64,000 nt of DNA, taken from NCBI GenBank assembly GCA_026707445.1, contig JAPOWV010000027.1, positions 1 through 64,000 of the forward strand, written 5' to 3'. Within the stretch, counting starts at the first letter, position 1, and every line of letters starts with the position of its first letter. The position numbers and the translations under genes are program-made. Source of the DNA: Gammaproteobacteria bacterium (GTDB lineage: Bacteria > Pseudomonadota > Gammaproteobacteria > Steroidobacterales > Foliamicaceae). Below the pieces are notes generated by a model, which was not told the origin of the DNA, ran no database searches, and saw nothing but the letters and a program-made list of their open reading frames with translations. Positions 9,051 through 20,722 of the stretch are shown here, one piece after another.

Positions 9051-9700
9051 GTGAAGACGGCGACATGACGTTGCGCGTCCAGGCCCGGCACCCGCACCGG
9101 GTCACACGACCGGCATTCGACGGTTGGCAGGACAAGCAACTGCCGACTGGACGGTCGGCGGCCGAGCATGGCAACCAGCACCGACCCTCGACGCACAAGG
9201 TGATCGGCCAGCCGAACGAGTTTCGGTAGCGGCGCCAACGCGCGCGCCACGACCGCGCCGGGCGGGTCGGCGGGCCGGTGGCTTTCAAGGCGCTCGCGCA
9301 CGACGCGCACATTGGCAAGACCAAGTTCCGAGCAGGCATGGCGTAGAAAAGCTACCTTCCTGGCGGCCGAGTCCAGCAGCACCCAGGCGCTCTCGGGCCG
9401 CAGGAGCGCGAGGACCAGGCCCGGCAGCCCCGCTCCGCTGCCCGCGTCCAGCTTCGATCCGGAAGGCAGGAAGGGAAGCACCGCCGCGCTGTCCAGCACA
9501 TGGCGAACGACGAGTTCGTTGCGGGTCGCGCGGGCCGTCAGTCGATACCTGCGGTTCCAGCGGGTCAACATGTCCAGGTACGCGTTCAGCCGATCAAGGT
9601 CGCCGGCGCCCGCGGGCAGTCCCAGCTCCGCCAGGCCTGTCGCCAGCCGCTCGGACGGCGCGGCGGGGGTGGGATTCGCGGCGCCCGTGGTCATGGGCAT
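9011..9700 (-). CDS. rsmG: 16S rRNA (guanine-527-N7)-methyltransferase RsmG
   Basis: A 229-residue methyltransferase that modifies G527 of 16S rRNA using S-adenosylmethionine. The SAM-binding loop LDAGSGAGLPGLVLAL and the motif VVARALAPLPKL are present. The ATG directly abuts the stop of the oppDF gene with no spacer, and the 3' end overlaps parA by 40 bases. In most gammaproteobacteria rsmG directly follows mnmG; here the two are separated by a four-gene peptide transporter of about 5.3 kb. The gene is otherwise normal. Confidence 0.95.
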   Translation of the reverse strand: MPMTTGAANPTPAAPSERLATGLAELGLPAGAGDLDRLNAYLDMLTRWNRRYRLTARATRNELVVRHVLDSAAVLPFLPSGSKLDAGSGAGLPGLVLALLRPESAWVLLDSAARKVAFLRHACSELGLANVRVVRERLESHRPADPPGAVVARALAPLPKLVRLADHLVRRGSVLVAMLGRRPSSRQLLVLPTVECRSCDPVRVPGLDAQRHVAVFTCAKGAKPRGADN

Positions 9701-11509
<1,809 letters not shown>

Positions 11510-12412
11510 TCAGGCGCTCCTGTCGCGCGGGTCCAGCGCGTCGCGCAGTCCGTCGCCGATGAAATTGCAGCAGAACAGCGTGGCGGCCAGGAACCCGGCG
11601 GGAAAGATCAGTGTCCAGGGAGCGTTTTCGAGTTCCTTGGCCCCTTCGTTCACCAGCGCTCCCCAAGACGTCATCGGTTCCTGCACGCCCAGCCCCAGGA
11701 AACTCAGGAAAGACTCCACCAGGATCACCTGCGGGATCGTGAGCGTTACGTACACGACCACCACGCCGAACAGATTGGGGACGATGTGCCGCCGGATGAT
11801 CCGGGGCGTGGACACGCCGGCCGCCTGGGCGGCCTCGACGAATTCGCGGCGTTTGATGCTCAGGGTCTGGCCGCGCACGATGCGCGCCATGTCCAGCCAG
11901 TTAATGGCGCCTATGGCCACGAAGATAAGCGCGATGTTGCGTCCGAACAGCACCATCAGCAGGATCACCAGAAACATGAAGGGCATCGCATAGAGGATGT
12001 CCACGATGCGCATCATCACCTGGTCCGTCCTTCCTCCCAGGTAGCCCGCCAGCGCACCGTAGCTGATGCCGATGACGAGGCTCACCGCAGTCGCCACCAG
12101 GCCCACCATCAGCGAGATGCGGCCTCCGACCAGCGTACGCACGAACAGGTCCCTGCCGAGATCGTCGGTGCCGAACAGATGCCAGCCCTCCAGCGAGGGG
12201 GGGACCGATACGTAGTCCCAGTCCAGATAATCGAATTCCACGGGCGTCAGGGCCGGACCGAAGACGCACAGGACTGCCACGACAGCCAGGATCGCCGCGG
12301 CGGTCATCGCGGCCCGGTTGCGGCGCAAGGCCCTCCAGGCGTCGCTCCACAAGCCGCGGCCGCCACCCGCCGCCTGCCGGACCGCCGCGCGGTTCTGACT
12401 GGTCTTCCTCAC
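11510..12412 (-). CDS. oppC: Oligopeptide ABC transporter permease OppC
   Basis: A 300-residue inner-membrane permease with several predicted transmembrane segments. The C-terminal half contains the cytoplasmic EAA loop (EAAQAAGVSTPRIIRRHIVP) that contacts the ATPase. An extended N-terminus with a first membrane helix (AAAILAVVAVLCVFGPAL) and a periplasmic segment containing FGTDDLGRD are hallmarks of the OppC/DppC subfamily. It pairs with OppB, encoded 20 bp upstream. The downstream ATPase gene begins with no gap. Confidence 0.92.
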   Translation of the reverse strand: MRKTSQNRAAVRQAAGGGRGLWSDAWRALRRNRAAMTAAAILAVVAVLCVFGPALTPVEFDYLDWDYVSVPPSLEGWHLFGTDDLGRDLFVRTLVGGRISLMVGLVATAVSLVIGISYGALAGYLGGRTDQVMMRIVDILYAMPFMFLVILLMVLFGRNIALIFVAIGAINWLDMARIVRGQTLSIKRREFVEAAQAAGVSTPRIIRRHIVPNLFGVVVVYVTLTIPQVILVESFLSFLGLGVQEPMTSWGALVNEGAKELENAPWTLIFPAGFLAATLFCCNFIGDGLRDALDPRDRSA

Positions 12413-12432
12413 GACTTGGCGCTCACGACCTG

Positions 12433-13371
12433 TCAGTTACGTTGACGGACCCTTGGGTCCAGCAGGCCGTAGCAGATGTCCACGAGGAAATTGAACAGGA
12501 TGATCAGCACTCCATAGAAAACGACCACGCCCATGACCAGGGTGTAATCCCGGTTGAGCGCGCCCTGCACAAAATGGCGACCCAGGCCGGGCACGCCGAA
12601 GATCTGCTCGACCACCACCGAGCCCGTGATGACGGCCGCCGTCGCGGGGCCCAGATACGAAAGCACCGGCAGCAGCCCGGGCTTTAACGCATGCCGCAGC
12701 AGGATGGTGGACTGCGCCAGACCCTGCGCGCGCGCCATCCGGATGAAATTGCTGCGCAGCACCTCGATCATGCTGCCGCGGGTAAGCCGGGCGATATAGG
12801 CGATCTGCGGCAACGCCAGGGCGATGACCGGCATCACCATGTTGGGCAGCCGGGCGAGCAACCCCTCGGTGGGCCAGCCGCCCGCCGGCAACCAGTCGAG
12901 GTGCACCGCAAATGCCAGGATCAACAGCGGTCCGACCACGAAGTTGGGGATCGAGATCCCCGTCATGCTGGCAGCCATCACCGCGTGGTCCGACGGGCGG
13001 TTCTGCCGCAACGCCGCCCAGCCCCCGGCCGTCACGCCCACGAGCAGGGCCAGCAGCATGGCGCAGGCCCCGAGCTGCAGCGATACCGGAAAACCTTCGC
13101 GGATCAGTTCGGTCACGCTGCGGTCGATGTACTGGAAGGAGGGGCCGAAGTCGCCCTGCGCCAGCCCCTGGAGGTAGCGGTAGAGCTGCTGATACAGCGG
13201 CTCGTCGAGATGATAGGCAGCGCGGATCTTGGCCTCGATTTCCGGATGAAGCGTTTTCTCAGTGTCGAACGGGCCGCCGGGCGCGGCGCGAATCATGAAG
13301 AACGCCAGTGCGATGAGGATCAGCAGCGTGGGGATCGCCGCAAAGACCCGCTTTATGGCGTAACGGAACAT
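12433..13371 (-). CDS. oppB: Oligopeptide ABC transporter permease OppB
   Basis: A 312-residue inner-membrane permease. The first transmembrane helix is near residues 9-29 (FAAIPTLLILIALAFFMIRA), followed by the periplasmic loop containing PGGPFD. The EAA-like loop is RMARAQGLAQSTILLRHALK, and the C-terminus is LLDPRVRQRN, as in OppB/DppB proteins. It forms the channel with OppC. The gene lies 36 bp downstream of oppA and 20 bp upstream of oppC, in the transporter block set between mnmG and rsmG. Confidence 0.93.
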   Translation of the reverse strand: MFRYAIKRVFAAIPTLLILIALAFFMIRAAPGGPFDTEKTLHPEIEAKIRAAYHLDEPLYQQLYRYLQGLAQGDFGPSFQYIDRSVTELIREGFPVSLQLGACAMLLALLVGVTAGGWAALRQNRPSDHAVMAASMTGISIPNFVVGPLLILAFAVHLDWLPAGGWPTEGLLARLPNMVMPVIALALPQIAYIARLTRGSMIEVLRSNFIRMARAQGLAQSTILLRHALKPGLLPVLSYLGPATAAVITGSVVVEQIFGVPGLGRHFVQGALNRDYTLVMGVVVFYGVLIILFNFLVDICYGLLDPRVRQRN

Positions 13372-13407
13372 CCGCGCATCATAACGGCCGGAATACCGCG
13401 CCGCCTG

Positions 13408-15045
13408 CTAGTGCTTCAGGATACGGAGGTGCCGGGTGTAGATGTGGTCCATGATGTTGCCTTCGTAGCCCTCGACCCACGGCTTGACCATCCGCTTGGT
13501 GACATAGAAATACAGCGGCATCAGGGGGTGGTCGGCAAGCAGGACCCGCTCGGCCTCCTGCAGGTACCGCGCCCGTAGCGCCACGTCCGGTTCGGCCGAC
13601 GCGGCGGCCAGCAGGGCATCGTAGCGCGGGCTGTCGTAACCGAAATCGTTCTGCTCGTTGGTGGACTCGAGAAGTTGCGCGAAGGTGTAGGCGTCCTCAT
13701 AGTCGCCGATCCATCCGGCGCGGTAGATCTGCGTGTCTTCCTTGCGCTTGCGCGTTTCCAGGAAGACCTTCCACTCCTGATTGGCCAGCGAAGCTTCCAC
13801 GCCCAGCACCTGCTTCCACATGAAGGCCAGCGCGATAGCGACGCGCTTGTGGTTGTCGGACGTGTTGTAAAGGACCTCCACCTGCAAGGGGTTCTCGGCC
13901 GAGTAACCGGCCTCGGCATAAAGGCGCCTGGCTTCCGCCTCGCGTTGTGCCTGGGTCCATCCGGCTTCCTCCGGCACCTGCTGCTCGTAGCCGCGCACCG
14001 GAGGGACCCAACTGTAGGCGGGCAATTCGCCGGCGCCGCTTACGACGTACGCGATGATGTCGCGATCTACCGCCAGCGACAACGCACGCCGCAAGCCTGG
14101 CCGGCCGACGAAAGGGGGTTGCGTTGTATTGAAGCCGAAATAGTAGGTGCCCAGGTAGGGCGTGACACGGAATTCGTCGGCCAGATTCTGCCGGATCCAT
14201 TTGAGCTGCTTTTGCGGGATCGTGCTGGTAATGTCCAGCTCGTCGGCGCGGTATCGCTTGAGTTCGGCGTCCTGATTGTCGATGGCGTAATAGCGCACGT
14301 CGTCGATCGTCGTGTTGGCGTCGTCCCAATAGTGCGAATTGCGGGCGAGGCGTATGTGCGATTGCACAACCCATTCCTGCAGGCGATAGGCGCCGTTGCC
14401 CGCGTGCGTTTCGACCCGCGACCAGTTTGTCCCGTTAGCTTCCACAACGCCCCGATGCACGGCGTAGCAGGTCGAGTGGGTGAGCAGGCCCAGCAGATAG
14501 GGCGTGGGCGCTTCAAGTTGAATCACGAAAGTGCGCTCGTCAACCGCCTCGACGCCCAGCGCTTCCGGGGGCAGCTCGCCCGCGATCACCGCCCGGGCGT
14601 TGCGGATCGGCGCCAGCACGCTGGAGTAGCGCGAAAGCGTATTCGGGTCCGCGCTGCGGCGCAGGCCGTACTCGAAATCGAAGGCGGTCACCGGATCGCC
14701 ATTGCTCCAGCGACCGTCCGGGCGTATGGTGAATGTGTAGGTCAGACCGTCAGCTGATATCTCCCAGGACTCGGCGGCCCCGGGTATCAGTTCGCCGTTG
14801 GGGGCCTCGGCCACAAGCCCCTCGAACAGGTCGCGCAGAATGTTGGATGACGGCACCCCTTCGGCGCGGTGCGGGTCCAGCGATTGAGGCTCGGTTCCGT
14901 TGCCGCGGTGCAGGACCTGGACTTCCGCCAGTTCCTGACCCGTTTCTCCACCGATGGGGCCGTAGCTGACCGGCGCCTGTTCCTGGCCGCCGCCACAGCC
15001 TCCGAGCGCGAGCGTGCTCGCCAATAGGATACTTTTCAGGCGCAT
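13408..15045 (-). CDS. oppA: Oligopeptide ABC transporter substrate-binding lipoprotein (OppA-like)
   Basis: A 545-residue periplasmic peptide-binding protein of the SBP_bac_5 family. The signal [17 protein letters not shown] ends in a lipobox, so the protein should be anchored to a membrane by Cys17. Family features include [15 protein letters not shown] near the N-terminus and [16 protein letters not shown]. The ATG overlaps the end of mnmG (ATGCGCCTGA) and its ribosome-binding site GGGAG lies within mnmG, so translation is probably coupled to mnmG. Peptides are the likely cargo; murein peptides or other oligopeptides cannot be distinguished from sequence. Confidence 0.92.
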   Translation of the reverse strand: MRLKSILLASTLALGGCGGGQEQAPVSYGPIGGETGQELAEVQVLHRGNGTEPQSLDPHRAEGVPSSNILRDLFEGLVAEAPNGELIPGAAESWEISADGLTYTFTIRPDGRWSNGDPVTAFDFEYGLRRSADPNTLSRYSSVLAPIRNARAVIAGELPPEALGVEAVDERTFVIQLEAPTPYLLGLLTHSTCYAVHRGVVEANGTNWSRVETHAGNGAYRLQEWVVQSHIRLARNSHYWDDANTTIDDVRYYAIDNQDAELKRYRADELDITSTIPQKQLKWIRQNLADEFRVTPYLGTYYFGFNTTQPPFVGRPGLRRALSLAVDRDIIAYVVSGAGELPAYSWVPPVRGYEQQVPEEAGWTQAQREAEARRLYAEAGYSAENPLQVEVLYNTSDNHKRVAIALAFMWKQVLGVEASLANQEWKVFLETRKRKEDTQIYRAGWIGDYEDAYTFAQLLESTNEQNDFGYDSPRYDALLAAASAEPDVALRARYLQEAERVLLADHPLMPLYFYVTKRMVKPWVEGYEGNIMDHIYTRHLRILKH

Positions 15046-16907
15046 TGCAACTCCCGCTTCTTCAGGTGGACCAGTAACTGCGAAACCGCGGCAGGCGTCA
15101 TCCCGGGGATGCGTTCGGCCTGACCGATGGTGCCCGGGCGGGCCAGGGCGAGCTTCTCGCGAACTTCATTGGACAAGCCCCGCACCATCGCGTAGTCCAG
15201 TTCCGCGGGCAGCGGCGTTCCTCTCATCCGGCGGTTGCGCCTGATTTCCGCTCCCTGGCGCTTGAGATAGCCGGCGTAGCGGACCTCGATCTCCACTGCC
15301 TCTTCCACCTGCCGGGCCAGTTCCGGCCACTCGCCGTCACCGGCGGCGCGCCGACCCACGCGCGGCAAGGCAGTCACGCGCCGGTAATCCCATTCGGGTC
15401 GGCGAAGCAGCGCAAGCGCGTTGCCGGCGGTGCTCGCATCGCCGCCGGGGTCCGGCGTCCTGCAATGCTCGAGCCGCGTCCGTTCCTTCTCGATCGCCTC
15501 CTGCTTGAGATTGAAGGCCTTCCACCGTTCCTCCCCGACCAGCCCCAGGCGCCTGCCCTCGGGGGTCAGGCGGGCGTCGGCGTTGTCTTCGCGCAGCCGC
15601 AGACGGTACTCGGCCCGGCTGGTGAACATCCGGTACGGCTCGGTGACGCCGCGGGTCACCAGGTCGTCCACGAGCACGCCCATGTAGGCCTCCTCTCGCC
15701 CGGGCGTGAAGCCCGGTTCGCCGCGCCCGGCCAGCACCGCGTTGATCCCGGCCAGCAGGCCCTGCGCAGCGGCCTCTTCGTAGCCGGTGGTGCCGTTGAT
15801 CTGTCCGGCGAAATAGAGTCCCGCCACGGCTTGCGTCTGCAGGTCGGCGCCCAGTTCCCGCGGATCGAAATAGTCGTACTCGATCGCGTAGCCGGGCCGG
15901 GTCATGCGGGCCCGCTCGAATCCCGGAATCGTGGCCAGAAACTCAAGCTGTACGTCCGCCGGAAGGCTGGTGGATATACCGTTGGGATAGACCTCCGCGG
16001 TGGTCAGCCCCTCCGGTTCAACGAAAATCTGGTGCGACCCGCGATCCGCGAAGCGCACGACCTTGTCCTCCAGCGAGGGGCAATAGCGGGGGCCAACGCC
16101 CTCTATGGCGCCGCTGTACATCGGAGACTGGTCCAGCCTGGCCCGAACGATGTCGTGGGTGGCTTCAGTGGTGCGGGTGAGGTGGCATTCCACCTGCCGC
16201 GGGTGTTGCTCAAGGCGGCCCATGAACGAGAACACCGGCCGCGGCCGGTCCCCCGGCTGCCTGCGCATGACCGAAAAATCGATGGTCCTTCCGTCCAGCC
16301 GGGGCGGCGTTCCGGTCTTGAGCCTGCCCACCGGAAGGTCCAGCGCCCGCAAGCGCTCAGCGAGGCGATTGGCCGGCGGATCTCCGGCCCGGCCGGCGTC
16401 ATGACGCTCACCGCCCACATGGATCTGTCCGCCCAGGAAGGTCCCGACCGTCAGCACCACCGCCCCGGCGCGGAACTCGAGCCCCGAGCGGGTCCTGACG
16501 CCCCGTATGCGGTCATTCTCAATTGCCAGGTCGTCGACACTGTCCTGGAATAGCGTCAGTCCGCAGGCCGATTCCAGCTCATGCCGTATGGCCGCCTTGT
16601 ACAGCAGGCGGTCGGCCTGCGCCCGGGTGGCGCGCACCGCCGGGCCCTTGCTGGCGTTGAGCCGGCGGAAATGGATGCCGGCGCGATCGGCCGCTGTCGC
16701 CATGGCCCCGCCAAGCGCGTCGATCTCGCGCGCCAGGTGGCCCTTGCCGACGCCACCGATCGCCGGATTGCAACTCATCTGCCCAAGCGTGTCCAGGCTG
16801 TGCGTGATCAGCAGAATGCGTGCTCCCATGCGCGAGCCCGCCAGCGCCGCCTCGGTGCCGGCGTGACCGCCACCCACTACGATTACGTCAAATTCCGCCT
16901 GGCTCAT
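15036..16907 (-). CDS. mnmG: tRNA U34 modification enzyme MnmG (GidA)
   Basis: A 623-residue FAD enzyme that works with MnmE to install the carboxymethylaminomethyl group on wobble uridine of some tRNAs. The N-terminal dinucleotide-binding motif [10 protein letters not shown], the [15 protein letters not shown] segment and the C-terminal helical domain near [18 protein letters not shown] are all present. Length is normal. It is separated from mnmE by about 70 bp on the same strand. The stop codon overlaps the start of oppA rather than leading into rsmG, which is the usual neighbour. Confidence 0.97.
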   Translation of the reverse strand: MSQAEFDVIVVGGGHAGTEAALAGSRMGARILLITHSLDTLGQMSCNPAIGGVGKGHLAREIDALGGAMATAADRAGIHFRRLNASKGPAVRATRAQADRLLYKAAIRHELESACGLTLFQDSVDDLAIENDRIRGVRTRSGLEFRAGAVVLTVGTFLGGQIHVGGERHDAGRAGDPPANRLAERLRALDLPVGRLKTGTPPRLDGRTIDFSVMRRQPGDRPRPVFSFMGRLEQHPRQVECHLTRTTEATHDIVRARLDQSPMYSGAIEGVGPRYCPSLEDKVVRFADRGSHQIFVEPEGLTTAEVYPNGISTSLPADVQLEFLATIPGFERARMTRPGYAIEYDYFDPRELGADLQTQAVAGLYFAGQINGTTGYEEAAAQGLLAGINAVLAGRGEPGFTPGREEAYMGVLVDDLVTRGVTEPYRMFTSRAEYRLRLREDNADARLTPEGRRLGLVGEERWKAFNLKQEAIEKERTRLEHCRTPDPGGDASTAGNALALLRRPEWDYRRVTALPRVGRRAAGDGEWPELARQVEEAVEIEVRYAGYLKRQGAEIRRNRRMRGTPLPAELDYAMVRGLSNEVREKLALARPGTIGQAERIPGMTPAAVSQLLVHLKKRELQCA

Positions 16908-16976
16908 CTACCTGGCTGTCCTCTCCGGCGGGCCGCGCTCTTGCTTGAAGCCGACCCTGTTTCAGCCGGCTGGATT

Positions 16977-18320
16977 TTACTTCCCGATGCAGAACTGCGA
17001 GAAGATCTCGCCCAACAGGTCGTCGCTGCTGACCGCCCCGGTGATCTCGCCCAGGCGTTCCTGCGCCAGCCGCAGCTCCTCGGCGACCAGTTCCGCGGAA
17101 TGGCCTTTACTGAACAGGGATCCGGCCGCTAGAAAGCGTCGATTCGCCTCCTTGAGGCTGTTGACCTGCCGGGACCGGGCCGAAAACACTCCCTCGGCGG
17201 TCCCGCCGGCCGCCTCCGCCAGGATCCCCCTGAGCGAATCCAGCCCGGCGCCGGTCCTGGCGCTGAGACTTACGGTTCTGTCTCCCACCGCTCCGGGGGC
17301 CTCGCCGGTCAGGTCGATCTTGTTGCGCACGACGATGATCCTGCCCCTCGGACGCGGCTGCGGCCCGCCCGCCGCGGCGTCCCAGACGTTGAGCACCAAG
17401 TCCGCCTCGTCGCGCGCCGCACGAGCCCTGCGGACGCCTTCCCGTTCCACACCGCCCCCGGCCGAACGCAAGCCGGCGGTGTCGATCAATTCCACGGGGA
17501 TGCCCTCGATGCTGATCTGCGCCCGCACCAGGTCGCGCGTCGTTCCGGGCTCGTCGGCGACGATGGCGGCCGATTCTCCAACCAGGGCGTTCATGAGCGA
17601 AGACTTGCCGGCGTTGGGACGTCCCGAAATCACGACATTCAGGCCGTCGCGAAGAATGCGGCCCTTCTCGGCGGCGTCCGAAACCCGGGAAAAACGCTCT
17701 CCCAATTCTTCAAAACCCTGCTTGAGCAGACCGTCCTCCAGCGGGCTGACCTCCTCGTCGGGGAAGTCCAGCGTGGCCTCCAGGTGGGCTCGCAGAACAG
17801 TCAGGCGCGAGACCAGAGCCTCCACGGCCTCCGAGAAGGCGCCGCGCAGGCTGCGTGCGGCGGCCCGCGCGGCGGCCGCGCCGGATGCTTCGATCAGGTC
17901 GGCCACCGCTTCCGCCTGCGACAGGTCCATGCGGTCATTGAGAAAGGCCCGCCGCGAGAACTCGCCCGGGCCGGCGGGCCGCGCGCCAAGCTCGCAGATC
18001 CGGGAGGTGAGCAGGTCGCAGACCACCGGGCTGCCGTGGACCTGCAGTTCCAGCACATCCTCGCCGGTAAAGGAATTGGGGGCCGGAAAGAACAGCGCCA
18101 GGCCCCGGTCCAGCAATTCTCCGGAAGAATCCGTGAGCGACACCAGGCAGGCGTTGCGCGGCGGAGGCACTTTGCCGAGTATTTCGGCAGTCATGGCGCG
18201 CACGGCGTCACCCGATACGCGAATCACCGCCACGCCGCCCCGCCCCGGGGGCGTGGCGCAGGCGACTATCGTGCCGCCCGCTTCCCGGGCGCCTTGTCGG
18301 TGCGGCGATTGATCCGCCAT
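16977..18320 (-). CDS. mnmE: tRNA modification GTPase MnmE
   Basis: A 447-residue potassium-activated GTPase that partners MnmG in wobble-uridine modification. The N-terminal folate-binding domain begins with IVACATPPGRGGVAVIRVSG. The G domain carries GRPNAGKSSLMNAL (P-loop), DEPGTTRD and DTAGLR. The C-terminus ends in FCIGK, with the conserved catalytic cysteine. The ATG at 18320 is chosen as the start because the frame upstream runs through yidC without similarity to the family. This still gives a 55-base overlap with the end of yidC, longer than usual. Confidence 0.96.
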   Translation of the reverse strand: MADQSPHRQGAREAGGTIVACATPPGRGGVAVIRVSGDAVRAMTAEILGKVPPPRNACLVSLTDSSGELLDRGLALFFPAPNSFTGEDVLELQVHGSPVVCDLLTSRICELGARPAGPGEFSRRAFLNDRMDLSQAEAVADLIEASGAAAARAAARSLRGAFSEAVEALVSRLTVLRAHLEATLDFPDEEVSPLEDGLLKQGFEELGERFSRVSDAAEKGRILRDGLNVVISGRPNAGKSSLMNALVGESAAIVADEPGTTRDLVRAQISIEGIPVELIDTAGLRSAGGGVEREGVRRARAARDEADLVLNVWDAAAGGPQPRPRGRIIVVRNKIDLTGEAPGAVGDRTVSLSARTGAGLDSLRGILAEAAGGTAEGVFSARSRQVNSLKEANRRFLAAGSLFSKGHSAELVAEELRLAQERLGEITGAVSSDDLLGEIFSQFCIGK

Positions 18321-19948
18321 TGCTGCAGGGTTGAGAAAATCGAATTGGTCAGCCAGTACAAGACCAGGCCGGAGGGGAAGAACATGAAGAACACGGTGAA
18401 CATCACCGGCATCGCCGTCATGATCCTGGCCTGCATGGGGTCGGGCGGCTTGGGGTTCAGTTTTTGCTGCCAGAACATCGCAGCGCCCATAAGCGCGGGC
18501 AGCACGAAGATCGGATCGCGCGAGGACAGGTCGTTTATCCACAGCAGGAAAGGCGCCTGGCGGATTTCCACGCTCTCCACCAGCACCCAGTAGAACGCGA
18601 TGAAGAACGGCAACTGGATGAATATGGGCAGACAGCCGGCGGCCGGGTTCACCTTCTCGGTCTTGTACAGATCCATCATGGCGCGGTTTCGCCCCTGCGG
18701 ATCGTCCTTGAACCGTTCCTGAATCGACTTGAGCCGCGGCTGCAGCTTGCGCATGCGGGCCATGGACTTGCCGCTGGCCTCCGTCAGGGGAAACAGCACC
18801 GCCTTGATGATCAGCGTGGCGAGGACTATGGCCCAGCCCCAGTTGCCGACGCCCGCGAACAACGTTTTCAGAAGCCAGAAAAGAGGCTGGGCGAAAACCG
18901 TGAATATCCCGTAGTCCACGGTCAATTCCAGCCCCGGTGCGGTCTCGCTGAGCTGCGCTTGCAGCTTCGGCCCAACAAACAACCGCGCGAAAAAGCGCTC
19001 TTCGCCGCCCGGCGGCACCGCCCGCACCGGCCCGATCGCGCTCAGGCGGTAGGTGCGCCCGGAAACCCTGCCGTCGTAACGGTAAGGCTGTTCCCCGTCG
19101 GGCACGGCCGCGGCCACAAAGTGGTGCTGTATGGACCCCACCCAGCCGGCCGTGATGTCGGCCTCGCTGAGCGGCTCTTCTTCGATATCGTCCACGTCCA
19201 TCCGGTCATAGCTGTCGCCGTCGTAGTAGACAGGGCCGGTAATGGAATAGGTGTCGACGTTGAACATCGAGCGCTTTTCCGGAAGGTGCACGCGGCGCAG
19301 CAGAACGTAGGGCGCCGCGCCGTAATCCTCGCTGGCGCCGTTGCGCACTACCTGCTCGACCTCGACCGCGTAGCTGCCGCGGCGGAACGTGTAAATCTTG
19401 GTCACGCTCACGCCGCCCTCGCTCCATGTCAGCGGCACGACCAGCTCGTCGTCGCCCTCGAGCAGCCGGTACTCGCCGAGCTCGCTCGCGAAGCGTTGGT
19501 GGTGATTGGCTTCCGGCGCGTCGTCCAACGCCCGCAAACCGGTGCTCAGCGTGTATTCGGCCCCGGGTGTGGCGCTGAGGAGTCGCACTTTCGCTGCGTC
19601 ATCGTCCTTGTCAACCGGGTAATCCAGCAGGATCGCTTCGACGAGATCGCCGCCCACCTTGCTGATGGACAGGTCAAACACGTCGGTGACTACCCGCACC
19701 ACCGGCGGGGACGCCGAAAACCCGGCAGGTGATTCCGCCTGGTCGTCCCGTGGGTCGGCGCTGGAAACGGCGGGAAGAGCAGGCAGGTCCGTGTCGGAAG
19801 GCGCGCCAGGCGAAGTCGGCGCCGGCAGGTCCCCGGAGACCGGCGCCGGCTCGGCGTCACGGCGAACCTGGTCCTGGTTCCACGCCTGCCAGCTGAACAG
19901 CAGCATGGCGCCGAACATGATCCAGAGGGGAAACCTCAGTCTTTCCAT
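18266..19948 (-). CDS. yidC: Membrane protein insertase YidC
   Basis: A 560-residue inner-membrane insertase/chaperone acting alone or with SecYEG. It has an N-terminal membrane anchor (PLWIMFGAMLLFSWQAW), a long periplasmic domain of about 330 residues typical of Gram-negative YidC, and the C-terminal five-helix core. Features of the core include the segments PLTEASGKSMARMRKLQPRL and KTEKVNPAAGCLPIFIQLP, and a basic tail. The ATG at 19948 is preferred over an upstream start because it leads directly into the anchor. It overlaps rnpA by 13 bases, leaving no room for the yidD gene normally found between them. Confidence 0.96.
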   Translation of the reverse strand: MERLRFPLWIMFGAMLLFSWQAWNQDQVRRDAEPAPVSGDLPAPTSPGAPSDTDLPALPAVSSADPRDDQAESPAGFSASPPVVRVVTDVFDLSISKVGGDLVEAILLDYPVDKDDDAAKVRLLSATPGAEYTLSTGLRALDDAPEANHHQRFASELGEYRLLEGDDELVVPLTWSEGGVSVTKIYTFRRGSYAVEVEQVVRNGASEDYGAAPYVLLRRVHLPEKRSMFNVDTYSITGPVYYDGDSYDRMDVDDIEEEPLSEADITAGWVGSIQHHFVAAAVPDGEQPYRYDGRVSGRTYRLSAIGPVRAVPPGGEERFFARLFVGPKLQAQLSETAPGLELTVDYGIFTVFAQPLFWLLKTLFAGVGNWGWAIVLATLIIKAVLFPLTEASGKSMARMRKLQPRLKSIQERFKDDPQGRNRAMMDLYKTEKVNPAAGCLPIFIQLPFFIAFYWVLVESVEIRQAPFLLWINDLSSRDPIFVLPALMGAAMFWQQKLNPKPPDPMQARIMTAMPVMFTVFFMFFPSGLVLYWLTNSIFSTLQQWRINRRTDKAPGKRAAR

Positions 19949-20313
19949 TTGCCCTCCGCTTCGGCCGCCCGCACTATCTCGCTCCAAAGGTCCGGCAACC
20001 GGGGCGAAAGATCGATTGACCCGCCAGCGGCAGGCCGCGAGAGGCTTACCACGACATCCAGCCCGACCAGCCGATGCTGGTTGACCCGGAAACTCTCCCG
20101 AAGCTGGCGCCGGACCCGGTTACGGACCACGGCCTTGCGGGTGGCCTTCAGGCTCACCGCCAGCCCCAGGCGGGCGCGCTCGTTGCCGTTGAGGCGAAAA
20201 CGGGCGTGCAGGAGGCCGACCCGGGCCCGGCGACCTGCGCGAAAGACGGTGCGAAACTCGGACGCCTTGAGCAGGCGCGCTTCGCGGGGGAAACACAACC
20301 GTTCTGAAGTCAT
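19936..20313 (-). CDS. rnpA: Ribonuclease P protein component
   Basis: A 125-residue basic protein that binds RNase P RNA for tRNA 5' maturation. It contains the characteristic basic segment with LGLAVSLKATRKAVVRNRVRRQLRE (the RNR motif) in the middle and an N-terminal LCFPREARLLKASEFR. The ATG at 20313 is chosen because it matches the usual beginning (MTSERLCFPREARL). It follows rpmH by about 108 bp on the same strand and overlaps yidC at its 3' end. Confidence 0.94.
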   Translation of the reverse strand: MTSERLCFPREARLLKASEFRTVFRAGRRARVGLLHARFRLNGNERARLGLAVSLKATRKAVVRNRVRRQLRESFRVNQHRLVGLDVVVSLSRPAAGGSIDLSPRLPDLWSEIVRAAEAEGKWKD

Positions 20314-20396
20314 GCCGTGCAACTGCCGTGGGAACCGCAAAGTGTTGATTTTCCGGTGATTCTATCGCTTACCACCGGCTCGCCCAAGATGCCGGC

Positions 20397-20420
20397 CGCC
20401 GCAATCCGCCGGTTGCGGCG
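20397..20420 (-). terminator. Stem-loop just after rpmH (attenuator or processing hairpin)
   Basis: CGCCGCAA at 20397-20404 pairs perfectly with TTGCGGCG at 20413-20420 around an 8-nt loop, one base past the rpmH stop codon in the direction of transcription. There is no run of T after it, so it is not a classic intrinsic terminator. It could tune read-through from rpmH into rnpA or protect the rpmH message end. Confidence 0.4.
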
Positions 20421-20421
20421 A

Positions 20422-20556
20422 CTAGTGCGACAGCCTGGCCCGTCCCTTGCTCCTCCGCCTCTTCAGGACCAGCCGGCCGGCCCTCGTCGCCATGCGGGCG
20501 CGAAAGCCGTGAGTGCGCTTGCGTTTGATGCGGCTGGGCTGGTACGTGCGCTTCAT
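20422..20556 (-). CDS. rpmH: 50S ribosomal protein L34
   Basis: A 44-residue ribosomal protein. The product begins [18 protein letters not shown] and ends RARLSH, the standard L34 sequence, rich in lysine and arginine. It reads on the minus strand from ATG at 20556 to TAG at 20422-20424. It heads the rpmH-rnpA-yidC-mnmE block and is divergent from dnaA, the usual arrangement beside the chromosome origin of gammaproteobacteria. The 166-bp gap to dnaA must hold promoters for both directions. Confidence 0.97.
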   Translation of the reverse strand: MKRTYQPSRIKRKRTHGFRARMATRAGRLVLKRRRSKGRARLSH

Positions 20557-20722
20557 TGCTGTTGAATGAAATCGCGGCGGCCACCGCCGCCGCACAAGGG
20601 GCGCTCAGCATAGCCTCTGGCAGGCGCAAAGTCAATGAAAGCAAGGGGTTTGATTCCGGCGGCGAGTTGTGGAATAAAGTGCCTTACGAGGCTCATCCGG
20701 GACCCCTTCGACCACCAAGCCC

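Noticed and set aside
20689-20700. A DnaA-box-like site upstream of dnaA (TGTGGAATAA around the rpmH-dnaA gap)
   Set aside because: It needs a one-base insertion to match the consensus, so it was not counted.
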